Source of the DNA: Hyphomicrobiales bacterium
GTDB taxonomy: Bacteria > Pseudomonadota > Alphaproteobacteria > Rhizobiales > Xanthobacteraceae
Reading direction: 5' to 3'
Length of the DNA: 45,087 nt
Assembly (NCBI GenBank): GCA_021323775.1
Contig: JAJPKK010000273.1
Span: 1-45,087, forward strand
In this document: in pieces, positions 9,636 through 18,299 of the stretch
Position numbering within the stretch: position 1 is the stretch's first letter
Layout of the letters: each line of letters starts with the position of its first letter
Notes under the pieces: generated by a model
Databases searched by the model: none
Seen by the model: only the letters and a program-made list of their open reading frames with translations
What the model was told of the DNA's origin: nothing
Position numbers and translations under genes: made by a program

Positions 9636-10103
9636 CTAAATCGCTTTCGCGGCTGCCAAAACCTCCTCAGCATGGCCGTCGATCTTGACCTTCGGCCAGA
9701 TGCGCGCGATGCGCCCGTCGGGGCCGATCAGCACCGTGGTGCGATTGATGCCCATGTATTTCTTCCCGTACATGGATTTCTCCGCCCACACCCCGTAAGC
9801 CTTGAGCATTTCATGGTTTTCGTCGGAGGCCAGCGGCGTCGAGAGCGCATGCTTCGCCTTGAACGCATCCTGCTTCTTGACCGGGTCTGCGGACACCCCG
9901 ATCACTGCGGTTCCGGCCTTCGCGAAGGCCGAATGCAGGCGGGAGAAGTCCTTGGCCTCGGCGGTGCATCCTGGCGTATCCGCCTTCGGATAGAAATAAA
10001 GGACGAGCTTTTTGCCCTTGAAATCCGCGAGCGACACCGTGCTGCCGCCATCGCGGGTCAAATTGAAATCGGGCGCCTTGTCGCCTGCCTTGAGATCCGT
10101 CAT
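9636..10103 (-). CDS. bcp: Thioredoxin-dependent peroxiredoxin, BCP/PrxQ type
   Basis: 155-residue peroxiredoxin that reduces hydrogen peroxide and organic peroxides in the cytoplasm. The peroxidatic cysteine is C46 in DTPGCTAEAKDF, and the conserved Arg lies in INRTTVLIG. C46 is the only cysteine, so the resolving cysteine found five residues later in many PrxQ proteins is absent. The enzyme should therefore work by a one-Cys mechanism. Length and N-terminus (MTDLKAGDKAPDFNL) are typical. It is monocistronic by appearance and divergent from the large AsmA-like gene at 10234. Confidence 0.94.
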   Translation of the reverse strand: MTDLKAGDKAPDFNLTRDGGSTVSLADFKGKKLVLYFYPKADTPGCTAEAKDFSRLHSAFAKAGTAVIGVSADPVKKQDAFKAKHALSTPLASDENHEMLKAYGVWAEKSMYGKKYMGINRTTVLIGPDGRIARIWPKVKIDGHAEEVLAAAKAI

Positions 10104-10233
10104 TTGACTTTGCCTTGGTTTCGTCGTTTTCGAACAGTCTGTTGAGACTTAAACCACGTCCTGCGCCGCGAGGGAGTAGATTTCACGTTAACCCCTGATC
10201 GTTACCCTGAAGCATAGGGACATTACAGCAAGC

Positions 10234-13200
10234 ATGGCGGTTGACCACGACAGCAGACAGATGACCGCGGGCTTGCGCACTGTGGAACCGAAGTTCCGTA
10301 TGCACCGCAGCGCCCAGGCGGCGAGGCGCGCCGCCACCCCCTCCCCTGCGAGCGGGGGAGGGGCTGTTGATTTACCCCCCCTCCTCAGCGGGGGCGGGGC
10401 CCGAAACGGAGGCGGACGGGGGCCGTCACCGGCGGCGCGGCCAGAGGTGCGCCGCTGGTGGCGCAGCCGTATCGGGGCGACGCTCTGGTGGCGGATCATG
10501 CGGCGCCTCGCCAGGCCGCCACTGCGGGCGATGCAATCCCGATGGATGCGGCGGCTCTCGATCGGTCTGGCGGCGATCGCTGCTATCGTCATGCTGGTGG
10601 CGGCTGGGCTGTGGCTGCTGCTGGCGAGCGGACCGATATCATTGGACTTCGCAACGCCATGGCTGGCGGCTGCGGTCGCAGAGAATTTTGGCAGCCAGTT
10701 CCAGGTCGACATCGGCAGCACCGTATTGGAACGCGACGAGCATGGCCGCATCGCGATGCGCATCCACTCCATCACGGTGCGTGACCATGACGGCGCGGTG
10801 GTCGCGAGCGCCCCGAAGGCGGAGGTCGGATTCTCCGCCGCGAGCCTGCTCGCGGGACGGCCGCGGGCGCAACGCCTCAACCTCGTGGGCGCCGAGCTTG
10901 CGGTTCGGGTTGAAGCCGACGGCAAGGTCACGGTGTCGACCGGCGCGAACCAGCGTGCTGTTGCCATTGCGCCGACGCCGGCTCAGGGCGGGTCACAGGG
11001 AGGAACCGCGCCGGCCGCTCCTTACTCGCCGCCGGTGGATGCGCAGGCGTCCCGCCCCCTCTTTGACCAGGGAGGGCCGGACCCGTCTGCTCTTATGAAC
11101 AAAGCGGGCGAGACGCCCGCGCTCGCAGGGGAGGGGAGGGAGGGAGCCGCTGCGGGTGAGGGAGGCCACAGCCTGCAAGAGAATTTTGCCGCCTTCCTCG
11201 CCTGGGTGGACAGCCTCACCGCGTTCGGTCTCGACGGCGGCGAGCTCACGGAGGTCGGCCTCAAAAGCGGCAACCTCGTGGTCGATGACCGGCGCAATGG
11301 TCAGCAGTCCCGGTTTGAGAACATTCACTTGAGCTTGACCCGCCCGCGCGCGGGCGCGCTCGAATTCGAGCTGGGTTCGGAGGACGCGAACCGTCCGTGG
11401 CTTGTGCTCGCATCGATCAAGCCCGGCAGCGACGGCGGCCGCATGATCGACGTCGAAGCGCGCAAGGTTCTGCTCAAGGACCTGCTTTTGGCGTTGCGCG
11501 TCGACGGCGGCCAGATCGACACCGACGGGGCCATATCGGCGAGGCTTCGCGCCGAATTTGCCCAGGACGGAACACCGCAATTCGCCTCCGGCCGCATCAT
11601 GGTGGGACCGGGGTCGTTCACCGACGTCGGCGATCCGCAGGCCAAGGTCACAATCGACCGCGCCGAGATCCAGCTCGATTGGAACGCGGCTCGCCGGGTG
11701 CTGGCAATGCCGTTTCAGATCATTGCCGGCGGTACGCGCTTGACGCTCATGGCGCAGGCCGAAGCCCCCCAGGACGGGAGCGGAAGCTGGGCGCTCAATC
11801 TGACTGGCGGCTCGGTGGTTCTTGCGCCAACCGTCCCCGGCGAGGAGCCGCTCCTGCTCAACCGCGTCCTCCTGCAAAGCCGGATCGACCCGGTGGAGCG
11901 GCGGCTCAACATCGATCACGCAGAGGTCGCCGGCAAAGGCGTCGGCGTCGCCATGTCGGGCAGCCTCGACTACTCCACGTCCGATCCCAGGCTTGCCGTC
12001 CGCATGGCGGGGCGCAAGCTTTCGCTTTCGGCGTTCAGGCAGATGTGGCCGCCCTTCATCACGCCGCCTGTGCGCGACTGGGTCATTGAACGGGCTTCCG
12101 GCGGCGTGATCGAACAGGGCGAAATCGTCACCAACGCGCCGATCTCGACCTTGCGCTCCGGCGGCCCGCCGGTCCCGGACGATGGATTGTCGATTCAGAT
12201 CCAGACCTCCGGCGTCACCATTCAGCCGTTCGACAACCTGCCGGAAATCCGCGACACCGACCTCGTCACGCGCGTCAGGGGCCGCACATCGACGGTGACG
12301 CTCGGACGGGGCGTGGTCCAGATGCCGTCCGGCCGCAAACTTACGGTGGCGAATGGCGTGTTCGAGGTGCCGGACACCAGCGTGAAGAATCCGCCTTCCA
12401 AAGTTCGGGCGAGGGTCGAAGGCCCGGTGGCGGCGGCGGCCGAGCTTCTCAACATGGACCGGCTTAAGGACGCTGCCGGAGTTCCGCTTGATCCCGCCAC
12501 CAGCCGCGGCAATGTGCTCGCGACCGTCAATCTCTCGCTGCCGCTCGCCAATGAAGTGAAAGCTTCCACGCTCAGCTATTCGGTTGCAGCCGATATCGTG
12601 AATTTTTCGGCCGACCGCTTCGTCATGTCGCAGAAGGTCGAGGCGCAGACGCTGCGCGCCAGCGCCAACAATCAGGGCTATCAGCTCAAGGGCGACATGC
12701 GCATCGGCGGCGTGCCGGCCTCGGTGGAGCTGCGCCGCGCCGCCGGCGAGCCCGACGCAGAAGTCCGTATGACCGCCACGCTCGACGATGCAGCGCGCGC
12801 GCGGTTCGGCCTTGATGCCAACGGCGGCATCGTAGGATCAGTCCCGGTCAAGATCGGCGGCCGGGTCGCCTTGAGCGGCGATGCGGACAGCCGCCTGTCG
12901 GTCGAAGCGGATTTTACGCCGGCCAAGTTCGATAATCTCGTCGCGGGGTGGAGCAAGCTGGCGAACCGGCCGGCGCGGGCGACCTTCACCTTTGTAGGGC
13001 GGGGCAAGCCAATCAGGCTCGATGATATTGCGTTCGACGGCAACGGCGCGTCGCTGCGCGGCAGTGTGACTTTCGATCAGAACGGCGATTTCGCGACCGC
13101 GACGTTTCCGGTGTTCGGGTTGGCCGAAGGCGACAAGGCGAGCCTTGGACTCGAACGCATGCCCGACAACCTCTACAAGGTGACGGTGCGCGGCGACACC

Positions 13201-14061
13201 TTCGACGGCCGCAATTTCATCAGATCGGTGATGGCGGGCGGCCCGCCCGAGACAAAGCAGCGCCGGCCCCCCGTCGATATTGATATCGACGCGAAGGTCG
13301 GCGCGGTCGCAGGCTTTAAGGGCGAAGTGTTGCGCAATCTCGACCTGCACCTGACGCGGCGCGGGGGCACGATCCGCAATCTCGCGGCGACGGCGCGGTT
13401 CGCCGGCGAAGGCGTATTGCAAGGAGAGCTGCGGGGACGTCCCGGCGAACGGCAGATCGTGTATCTGGAGTCGACCGATGCCGGCGCGCTGTTCCGCTTC
13501 AGCGATGTCTATTCGCGCATGGTCGGCGGCCAGATGTGGATCGCGATGGACCCGCCGACGCACGACGGGGCAAAGCAGGACGGCCTCCTCGATGTGCGCG
13601 AGTTCACGGTGCGCGGCGAGGCGGGGCTCGATGGCGTCGTCGCCGGCGCGCCAAACGGGGTCGGTAATGGGGTGCAGTTCTCGCGCATGCGAGTCGAATT
13701 CACCCGCCGGCCCGGCAAGATGGTGATCCATGAGGGACTGGTCACGGGTCCGACGCTCGGTGCGACAATCGACGGCGTGATGGATTATGGCGCCAATGAA
13801 TTGCATCTGCGCGGGACCTTCGTTCCGCTCTACGGACTAAATGCCGCGTTCGGAAATATCCCGATCGTCGGCTTCTTTCTCGGCGGCAAGGAAGGTCTGA
13901 TCGGCAGCATGACCTACGAAGTGGTCGGCAGCCCGGGGGCGCCAGTGCTGCGCGTCAATCCGATTTCGGCGGTGGCGCCTGGCTTCGTGCGCAAATTCCT
14001 GGAATTCCCGTCAAGCTTGCCCAATGATCGCTTCCCGGCGCCGGTGAACCGGGATCGATGA
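10234..14061 (+). CDS. Large AsmA/DUF3971-type envelope protein
   Basis: 1275-residue protein with one N-terminal membrane anchor (about 106-130, LSIGLAAIAAIVMLVAAGLW), followed by a very long beta-rich periplasmic region. The C-terminus ends in the AsmA-like region (GLIGSMTYEVVGSPGAPVLR). Proteins of this group (YhdP/AsmA/TamB relatives) are thought to bridge the periplasm and move lipids to the outer membrane; that role here is inference. Two low-complexity stretches, at about residues 35-68 and 255-312, are encoded by GC-rich palindromic repeat DNA. The start is uncertain: ATG 10234 keeps the longest frame, while ATG 10498, preceded by ggtgg, would skip the first repeat. The stop overlaps the next gene's ATG (atga). 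Confidence 0.85.
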   Translation: MAVDHDSRQMTAGLRTVEPKFRMHRSAQAARRAATPSPASGGGAVDLPPLLSGGGARNGGGRGPSPAARPEVRRWWRSRIGATLWWRIMRRLARPPLRAMQSRWMRRLSIGLAAIAAIVMLVAAGLWLLLASGPISLDFATPWLAAAVAENFGSQFQVDIGSTVLERDEHGRIAMRIHSITVRDHDGAVVASAPKAEVGFSAASLLAGRPRAQRLNLVGAELAVRVEADGKVTVSTGANQRAVAIAPTPAQGGSQGGTAPAAPYSPPVDAQASRPLFDQGGPDPSALMNKAGETPALAGEGREGAAAGEGGHSLQENFAAFLAWVDSLTAFGLDGGELTEVGLKSGNLVVDDRRNGQQSRFENIHLSLTRPRAGALEFELGSEDANRPWLVLASIKPGSDGGRMIDVEARKVLLKDLLLALRVDGGQIDTDGAISARLRAEFAQDGTPQFASGRIMVGPGSFTDVGDPQAKVTIDRAEIQLDWNAARRVLAMPFQIIAGGTRLTLMAQAEAPQDGSGSWALNLTGGSVVLAPTVPGEEPLLLNRVLLQSRIDPVERRLNIDHAEVAGKGVGVAMSGSLDYSTSDPRLAVRMAGRKLSLSAFRQMWPPFITPPVRDWVIERASGGVIEQGEIVTNAPISTLRSGGPPVPDDGLSIQIQTSGVTIQPFDNLPEIRDTDLVTRVRGRTSTVTLGRGVVQMPSGRKLTVANGVFEVPDTSVKNPPSKVRARVEGPVAAAAELLNMDRLKDAAGVPLDPATSRGNVLATVNLSLPLANEVKASTLSYSVAADIVNFSADRFVMSQKVEAQTLRASANNQGYQLKGDMRIGGVPASVELRRAAGEPDAEVRMTATLDDAARARFGLDANGGIVGSVPVKIGGRVALSGDADSRLSVEADFTPAKFDNLVAGWSKLANRPARATFTFVGRGKPIRLDDIAFDGNGASLRGSVTFDQNGDFATATFPVFGLAEGDKASLGLERMPDNLYKVTVRGDTFDGRNFIRSVMAGGPPETKQRRPPVDIDIDAKVGAVAGFKGEVLRNLDLHLTRRGGTIRNLAATARFAGEGVLQGELRGRPGERQIVYLESTDAGALFRFSDVYSRMVGGQMWIAMDPPTHDGAKQDGLLDVREFTVRGEAGLDGVVAGAPNGVGNGVQFSRMRVEFTRRPGKMVIHEGLVTGPTLGATIDGVMDYGANELHLRGTFVPLYGLNAAFGNIPIVGFFLGGKEGLIGSMTYEVVGSPGAPVLRVNPISAVAPGFVRKFLEFPSSLPNDRFPAPVNRDR
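10336..10361. repeat. GC-rich palindrome inside the AsmA-like gene (first copy)
   Basis: cccctcccctgcgagcg at 10336-10352 continues into a complementary G-rich arm ending near 10361; a second C/G-rich pair follows to about 10400. The same 17 bases recur inverted at 11120-11136 in the same gene. If translation begins at 10234, the element encodes part of residues 35-68. Confidence 0.65.
11104..11150. repeat. GC-rich palindrome inside the AsmA-like gene (second copy)
   Basis: The hairpin gcgggcg / cgcccgc (11104-11110, 11114-11120) is followed by cgctcgcaggggagggg at 11120-11136. That is the exact inverse complement of 10336-10352. It is translated in frame as Gly/Glu/Ala-rich sequence between two folded parts of the protein. 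Confidence 0.7.
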
Positions 14062-15041
14062 GGATTTTTTCAAACATGCGTCCGTGCTTGATGATTCTGG
14101 CAGCCGCCAGCGCGCTCGTACTGACTTCGGCGGCTGACGCGCAGAATTATCCCACTCGGCCGCTGCGGATCATCGTGCCGTTTGCGGCCGGCGGCATCGG
14201 CGACATCACCACGCGGCTGATCGCGGACAGACTGGGCGGCAAGCTGGGCGAGCGCGTCATCGTCGACAATCAGCCGGGCGCTGGCGGCATAGCGGCGGCG
14301 CGCTCGGTGCTCGCTGCGCCAGCCGACGGCTATACCCTCGCGCTCATCACCAACGGCACCGCAATCAACGTGCCTCTGTTCAAGAGCCTGCCCTACGACC
14401 CGGTCAAGGATTTCGCGCCGATCTCCGGGTTCAGCCTGTTCGATCTCACCATCGTCGCCAACGCGAACGGGCCCTATGCCACGCTCGGGGATATGCTCAA
14501 GGACGCGCGCGCCAACCCTGGTAAGCTCAACATCGGCACCATCAATGTCGGCAGCACGCAGAACCTCGCTGCCGAGCTGCTTCGCGCGATGGCCAGGATC
14601 GACGTTACGATCATTCCCTATCGCACCACGCCGGACGCCATGGTCGCGGCGTTGCGCAACGATGTGCAGCTCGTTGTCGAGTACTACGCTACCACGAAAG
14701 CCGGCATCGAGGACGGCAAGCTGCGGCTGCTTGCGACCACGGGCGAGAAACGTTCCAAGCTCACCCCGAATGCCCCGACCGTGGCGGAAGCCGGGGTGCC
14801 GGGCTATGAGGTGCGTTCGTGGAACGCGCTGTTCGCCAAGGCCGGCACATCGGCGGACATCATCGCCCGCCTCAATCAGGCGGTCCGCGATGTGGTGGCG
14901 CTGCCCGAGATCAAGCGACGGATGTTTGAGCTTGGCCTGGAGGCTCAGGCCGGGTCCCCCGAAGAGGCTGCGGCCCGGCTCAAGGATGACATCGCCAAGT
15001 GGGCCAAGGTGATCGACGACGCGCATATTCCGAAGCTGTGA
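14058..15041 (+). CDS. Bug/TctC-family periplasmic solute-binding protein
   Basis: 327-residue receptor of the tripartite tricarboxylate transporter family, secreted to the periplasm (signal peptide ending near TSAADA). The family signature YPTRPLRIIVPFAAGGIGD at the mature N-terminus is clear, as is GQPGAGG-like binding-loop sequence (DNQPGAGGIAAA). The ATG overlaps the stop of the AsmA-like gene. A second in-frame start, MRPCLMILAAAS, would give a more compact signal peptide. No TctA or TctB membrane subunit lies nearby, so this is an orphan receptor. Ligands of such proteins (carboxylates, aromatic acids and others) cannot be read from sequence. It is convergent with the gene ending at 15108. 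Confidence 0.9.
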   Translation: MRIFSNMRPCLMILAAASALVLTSAADAQNYPTRPLRIIVPFAAGGIGDITTRLIADRLGGKLGERVIVDNQPGAGGIAAARSVLAAPADGYTLALITNGTAINVPLFKSLPYDPVKDFAPISGFSLFDLTIVANANGPYATLGDMLKDARANPGKLNIGTINVGSTQNLAAELLRAMARIDVTIIPYRTTPDAMVAALRNDVQLVVEYYATTKAGIEDGKLRLLATTGEKRSKLTPNAPTVAEAGVPGYEVRSWNALFAKAGTSADIIARLNQAVRDVVALPEIKRRMFELGLEAQAGSPEEAAARLKDDIAKWAKVIDDAHIPKL

Positions 15042-15054
15042 GGGGCAGCGGCTC

Positions 15055-15085
15055 CCCGGGTTTCGCTTCGCTCAACCCGGGCTAC
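15055..15085. repeat. Palindrome between convergent genes (aacccgggctac type)
   Basis: The inverted repeat cccgggtt (15055-15062) / aacccggg (15074-15081) is followed by ctac. It lies between two convergent stop codons. Related copies are at 18243-18277 and 20607-20635. It may act as a bidirectional transcription end, although no T-run follows. Confidence 0.65.
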
Positions 15086-15107
15086 AGCCGGCTGTGTTGG
15101 ACCATCC

Positions 15108-16103
15108 TCACAACTCCAACGTCGCCGGTGCGAACAGCTCTTCGAGCTTCACCACCCGATCCGTCAGTCCCTGGGCGTGGACATAGCACGCGATCGTCTC
15201 CAGCACCTTGCGCGCCGCCTTCACCCCATAGGCCATCGGATCGCTGGCAAGGGCCATGCGCACCTTATCGCCGATGATGCCGGTCTCGAAATGGCAGGCG
15301 AGCGCCATCTCCCCGGCGCGCAGCACCTGCGCGCGCGCCGCCGCGAAGGCGGAGAACAGATTGAGCGCAATCCAGGGGTGCTTCTCCGCCAGCGATCGGC
15401 GGATCACCACGGTATGGTTGATCGGGTAGATGCCGGTCTTGGCGTAATAGCGGCGGCCTTCCGCGGCGCGGTCGAGAAACAGCGGCCGCACGCGCTTATC
15501 GGCGGAAAGGTCGATGCGGCTGCGGTCGACGAGGTTGCGGTCGGTGAGATAGAGCAGCGTCGCGTCAAGCTCGCCGGAGATGAGCATCTCGCCGATATTG
15601 GTGCTGGCGGGGATCTGGTGCACCGTCACGCCCGCCGGCGGCTTGAAGCCGGTGGCGCCGCCGTGGCTCTTGCCGGCGGGGCGCTCCATGAAGAACGCCA
15701 TGTCGCGCGGATGCACGCCGAACTCGTTTTCCAGCACGCCGCGCCCCCAGATGGCCGCGGTCTGTTGATACTCGGGCACGCCGACCCGCTTGCCTTTGAG
15801 GTCGGCGGGCGAGGCGATGCCGGAATCGGCGCGCACCAGGATGCGGGTGTGAAAGAACTCGCGGGTCGTGAATACGGGCAGCGCCACCCACGGCGTCGGG
15901 CCGCGCGCGGTCGAGATCAACAGCGACGACATTGACATTTCCGACACGTCGAACTCGGCAAAGCGCAACTGCCGCCAGAACATCTCCGATGGATGAAGAA
16001 CGGTGGCGGTAAGGTCGATGCCCTCTGCCTTGACCGCGCCGTCGATCAGCGGCCGGGTGTTCGGGTTGTCGGAGAGCGCGATGCTGAGAGGGAGGCGGGC
16101 CAT
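15108..16103 (-). CDS. 4,5-dihydroxyphthalate-decarboxylase-like protein
   Basis: 331 residues without a signal peptide. The sequence resembles the 4,5-dihydroxyphthalate decarboxylase / NMT1-THI5-like fold, which is related to periplasmic binding proteins (RILVRADSGI, LKGKRVGVPEYQQTAAIW, GELDATL). The enzymatic role is only a family-level guess; many homologues are annotated as ABC-type substrate-binding proteins. The start at 16103 has a strong ggaggag site that lies over the stop of the upstream Bug receptor, only 8 nt away. The two are therefore an operon, suggesting uptake or sensing and use of one aromatic or carboxylic compound (inference). Confidence 0.8.
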   Translation of the reverse strand: MARLPLSIALSDNPNTRPLIDGAVKAEGIDLTATVLHPSEMFWRQLRFAEFDVSEMSMSSLLISTARGPTPWVALPVFTTREFFHTRILVRADSGIASPADLKGKRVGVPEYQQTAAIWGRGVLENEFGVHPRDMAFFMERPAGKSHGGATGFKPPAGVTVHQIPASTNIGEMLISGELDATLLYLTDRNLVDRSRIDLSADKRVRPLFLDRAAEGRRYYAKTGIYPINHTVVIRRSLAEKHPWIALNLFSAFAAARAQVLRAGEMALACHFETGIIGDKVRMALASDPMAYGVKAARKVLETIACYVHAQGLTDRVVKLEELFAPATLEL

Positions 16104-16111
16104 GATGATAC

Positions 16112-17098
16112 TCACTCCTCCCTCAGTCCAAGCCGCGCCACGATCGGCCCCCATTTGTCGTGTTCGGCTTTCATGTGCCGGGCGAGGTCCTCCGGAGCGC
16201 CGCCGCGCGGCTGGGCGCCGAGGCGCATGAGCGGGTCGCGCATGGCGGGCGAATTCAAAGCGTCGTTGGTCGCCTGGTTGAGCCTTTCGATGATCGGGCG
16301 CGGCGTGCCGAGGGGCGCCAGGATCGCCACCCAGGCGCCGGTGTTGATGGCCGGGTAGCCGAGCTCCGGCATTGTCGGCACGTCGGGCAGCTCGGGAAGG
16401 CGCGCCGGGTTCGAGACGGCGAGAGCCTTCAGCCGCCCGTCGCGGATGAACTGAAGCGAAGTGCCCACGGTGTCGAAGGTGAGCTGAATCTGTCCCGCCA
16501 CCACATCGGTGAGCGCCGGTCCGCCGCCCTTATAGGGCACGTGGACAATGTTGGCGCCGGAAAGCTGCTTGAACAACTCGGCGGTGAGATGGGGCAGCGT
16601 GCCGGCGCCGCCCGTCGAATAATTGAGCTTGCCAGGGTTCGCCTTGGCGTAGGCGACCAGCTCAGCCACGCTGCCGAACGGCGCTGACGGATGCGCGACC
16701 AGCACCTGCGGGGTCTCGGCAACGAGGGCGATCGGGGCAAAGCTGTTCTCGTCATAGCCGGCGGATTTATAGACCATCGGGCTCATGATGAGGCCGCTCG
16801 CGGCGCTCACCAGGAGCGTGTAGCCGTCCGGGTCGGCGGCGGCAGCGACCTTGGAGCCGAGCGTATTTCCGGCGCCCGCGCGGTTCTCCACGATCACGTT
16901 CTGGCCGAGGAAGGCCGGCAGGGCATTGGCGAGCAGGCGCGCCATCACGTCAACCGGTCCGCCTGCGGGCGTCGGCACGATGATTTTCACCGGCCGGTTC
17001 GGGTAGGGCTGCGCGACCGCCGCTGCGGCGGCGAGGATGGGAAGTACGGCGAGCGCCGCCATGACGGCAGCAGCCGCAAGAAAAAATTTGCGCAGCAT
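16112..17098 (-). CDS. Bug/TctC-family periplasmic solute-binding protein
   Basis: 328-residue Bug receptor. A signal peptide (MLRKFFLAAAAVMAALAVLP) precedes the family signature YPNRPVKIIVPTPAGGPVDV and the ENRAGAGNTLGS loop. The frame stays open to 17764, but 17098 gives the signal peptide and is preceded by ggagagg; the upstream part is antisense to the kelch gene. First gene of a two-gene operon with the dihydroxyphthalate-decarboxylase-like gene. No TctAB subunits are nearby. Divergent from the kelch gene at 17258. Confidence 0.9.
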   Translation of the reverse strand: MLRKFFLAAAAVMAALAVLPILAAAAAVAQPYPNRPVKIIVPTPAGGPVDVMARLLANALPAFLGQNVIVENRAGAGNTLGSKVAAAADPDGYTLLVSAASGLIMSPMVYKSAGYDENSFAPIALVAETPQVLVAHPSAPFGSVAELVAYAKANPGKLNYSTGGAGTLPHLTAELFKQLSGANIVHVPYKGGGPALTDVVAGQIQLTFDTVGTSLQFIRDGRLKALAVSNPARLPELPDVPTMPELGYPAINTGAWVAILAPLGTPRPIIERLNQATNDALNSPAMRDPLMRLGAQPRGGAPEDLARHMKAEHDKWGPIVARLGLREE

Positions 17099-17257
17099 CG
17101 TGCCCTCTCCAGTGTTGCGTGCCAGCGCCGGAACCATTCGGCCGCCTTCGCCGACTTTATAAGTGATTCCAGTCGATCGAAATCCGCCATAATGGTAGCG
17201 TCGCGAAGGTTGCGGCGAATACGACGATGAAACGCCGAAAAGAAGTAGGAGGAAGCG

Positions 17258-18229
17258 ATGATGAGATTCATGCCCATTGCGATCCTGTGCGCGCTTGGCG
17301 CTGTCGGCGCCTTCGCCCAGACCGCCGCAACCGGCACGTCGCAAAGCGCAGGAACCTGGACGCAAAAGGCGCCCCTCCCCACTGCCCGCAATGAAGTTTC
17401 GCTCGCGACCGTCGGCGGCAAGATCTACGTGCTCGGCGGCAGCATCAACCGGGTCGCGGTGCCCCACGTCGAGGAATACGATCCGGCGACCGACAAATGG
17501 AATGCCCGAATGCCGATGATCCGCGGGCTCGACCACATGGGAACAGCCGTCGTCAACGGCAAGATCATCACGGTCGGCGGTTTCCTCGCCTCGGTGCACG
17601 CCTATCCGCAAGCCTTGGTCTACGAGTACGATCCTGCCGCCAACACGTGGCGGGCGCTTGCGCCAATGAAGGCGCCGCGCGCGTCGGTCGGCGTCGCCGT
17701 GCTGGACGGCAAAGTCCATGCCATCGGCGGACGCGGGCCTGACGGCAAGACGGTCGCGACCCACGAGGTCTACGATCCGTCAACCGGCGCCTGGAGCGAC
17801 GCCGCGCCGCTGCCGCAAGCGCGCGATCACATGGCGGTTGTCGCCGCCGAGGGCAAGATCCACGCCATCGGGGGCCGCATCACGTCGCCGGCGGAGCCCG
17901 TCGCGCTGCATGACGTCTATGATCCGGCCACCAGCACCTGGAGCCCCGGCCCGCCGCTGCCGACGGCGCGCAGCGGCGTGTCCAGCACGTTCTACAAGGG
18001 CCTCATCATGGTGCTGGGCGGCGAATTTCCGCCGCAGGATCGCACGTTCAACGAAAATGAAGGCTTCGACGTCAAGGCCAGCACGTGGCGCATACTGGCC
18101 CCGCTGCCGGGCGGCCGCCACGCCACAGCGGCGACGACCGACGGCCGCAATGTCTACCTCGCCGGCGGCTCGCTCAAACCGGGGTCAGGGCAGGTGACGG
18201 ATCAATTGATTGTCTTCAATTTACCTTGA
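17258..18229 (+). CDS. Secreted kelch-repeat beta-propeller protein
   Basis: 323 residues. Signal peptide MMRFMPIAILCALGAVGAFA, then about six kelch repeats, each with the GG doublet and spaced Tyr/Trp residues (GGKIYVLGGSINR, NGKIITVGG, DGKVHAIGGRG, EGKIHAIGGRI, GLIMVLGGEF, DGRNVYLAGGS). It should form one complete propeller in the periplasm or outside the cell. Kelch propellers bind ligands or proteins, and some are enzymes (oxidase or mutarotase relatives); no catalytic signature is evident here. A strong ggagga site precedes the double ATG. It is convergent with the sigma-factor gene, with a palindrome between the two stops. Confidence 0.88.
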   Translation: MMRFMPIAILCALGAVGAFAQTAATGTSQSAGTWTQKAPLPTARNEVSLATVGGKIYVLGGSINRVAVPHVEEYDPATDKWNARMPMIRGLDHMGTAVVNGKIITVGGFLASVHAYPQALVYEYDPAANTWRALAPMKAPRASVGVAVLDGKVHAIGGRGPDGKTVATHEVYDPSTGAWSDAAPLPQARDHMAVVAAEGKIHAIGGRITSPAEPVALHDVYDPATSTWSPGPPLPTARSGVSSTFYKGLIMVLGGEFPPQDRTFNENEGFDVKASTWRILAPLPGGRHATAATTDGRNVYLAGGSLKPGSGQVTDQLIVFNLP

Positions 18230-18242
18230 GCGGTTTCGTTCC

Positions 18243-18277
18243 GTAGCCCGGGTTTCGCTGCGCACAAACCGGGCTAC
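18243..18277. repeat. Palindrome between convergent genes (aacccgggctac type)
   Basis: gtagcccgggttt (18243-18255) pairs with aaaccgggctac (18266-18277) with one unpaired base. It lies between the kelch stop (18229) and the sigma-factor stop (18300), so it could end transcription from both sides. Confidence 0.65.
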
Positions 18278-18299
18278 AGGTCCCACAGGTGCCGGCCAT

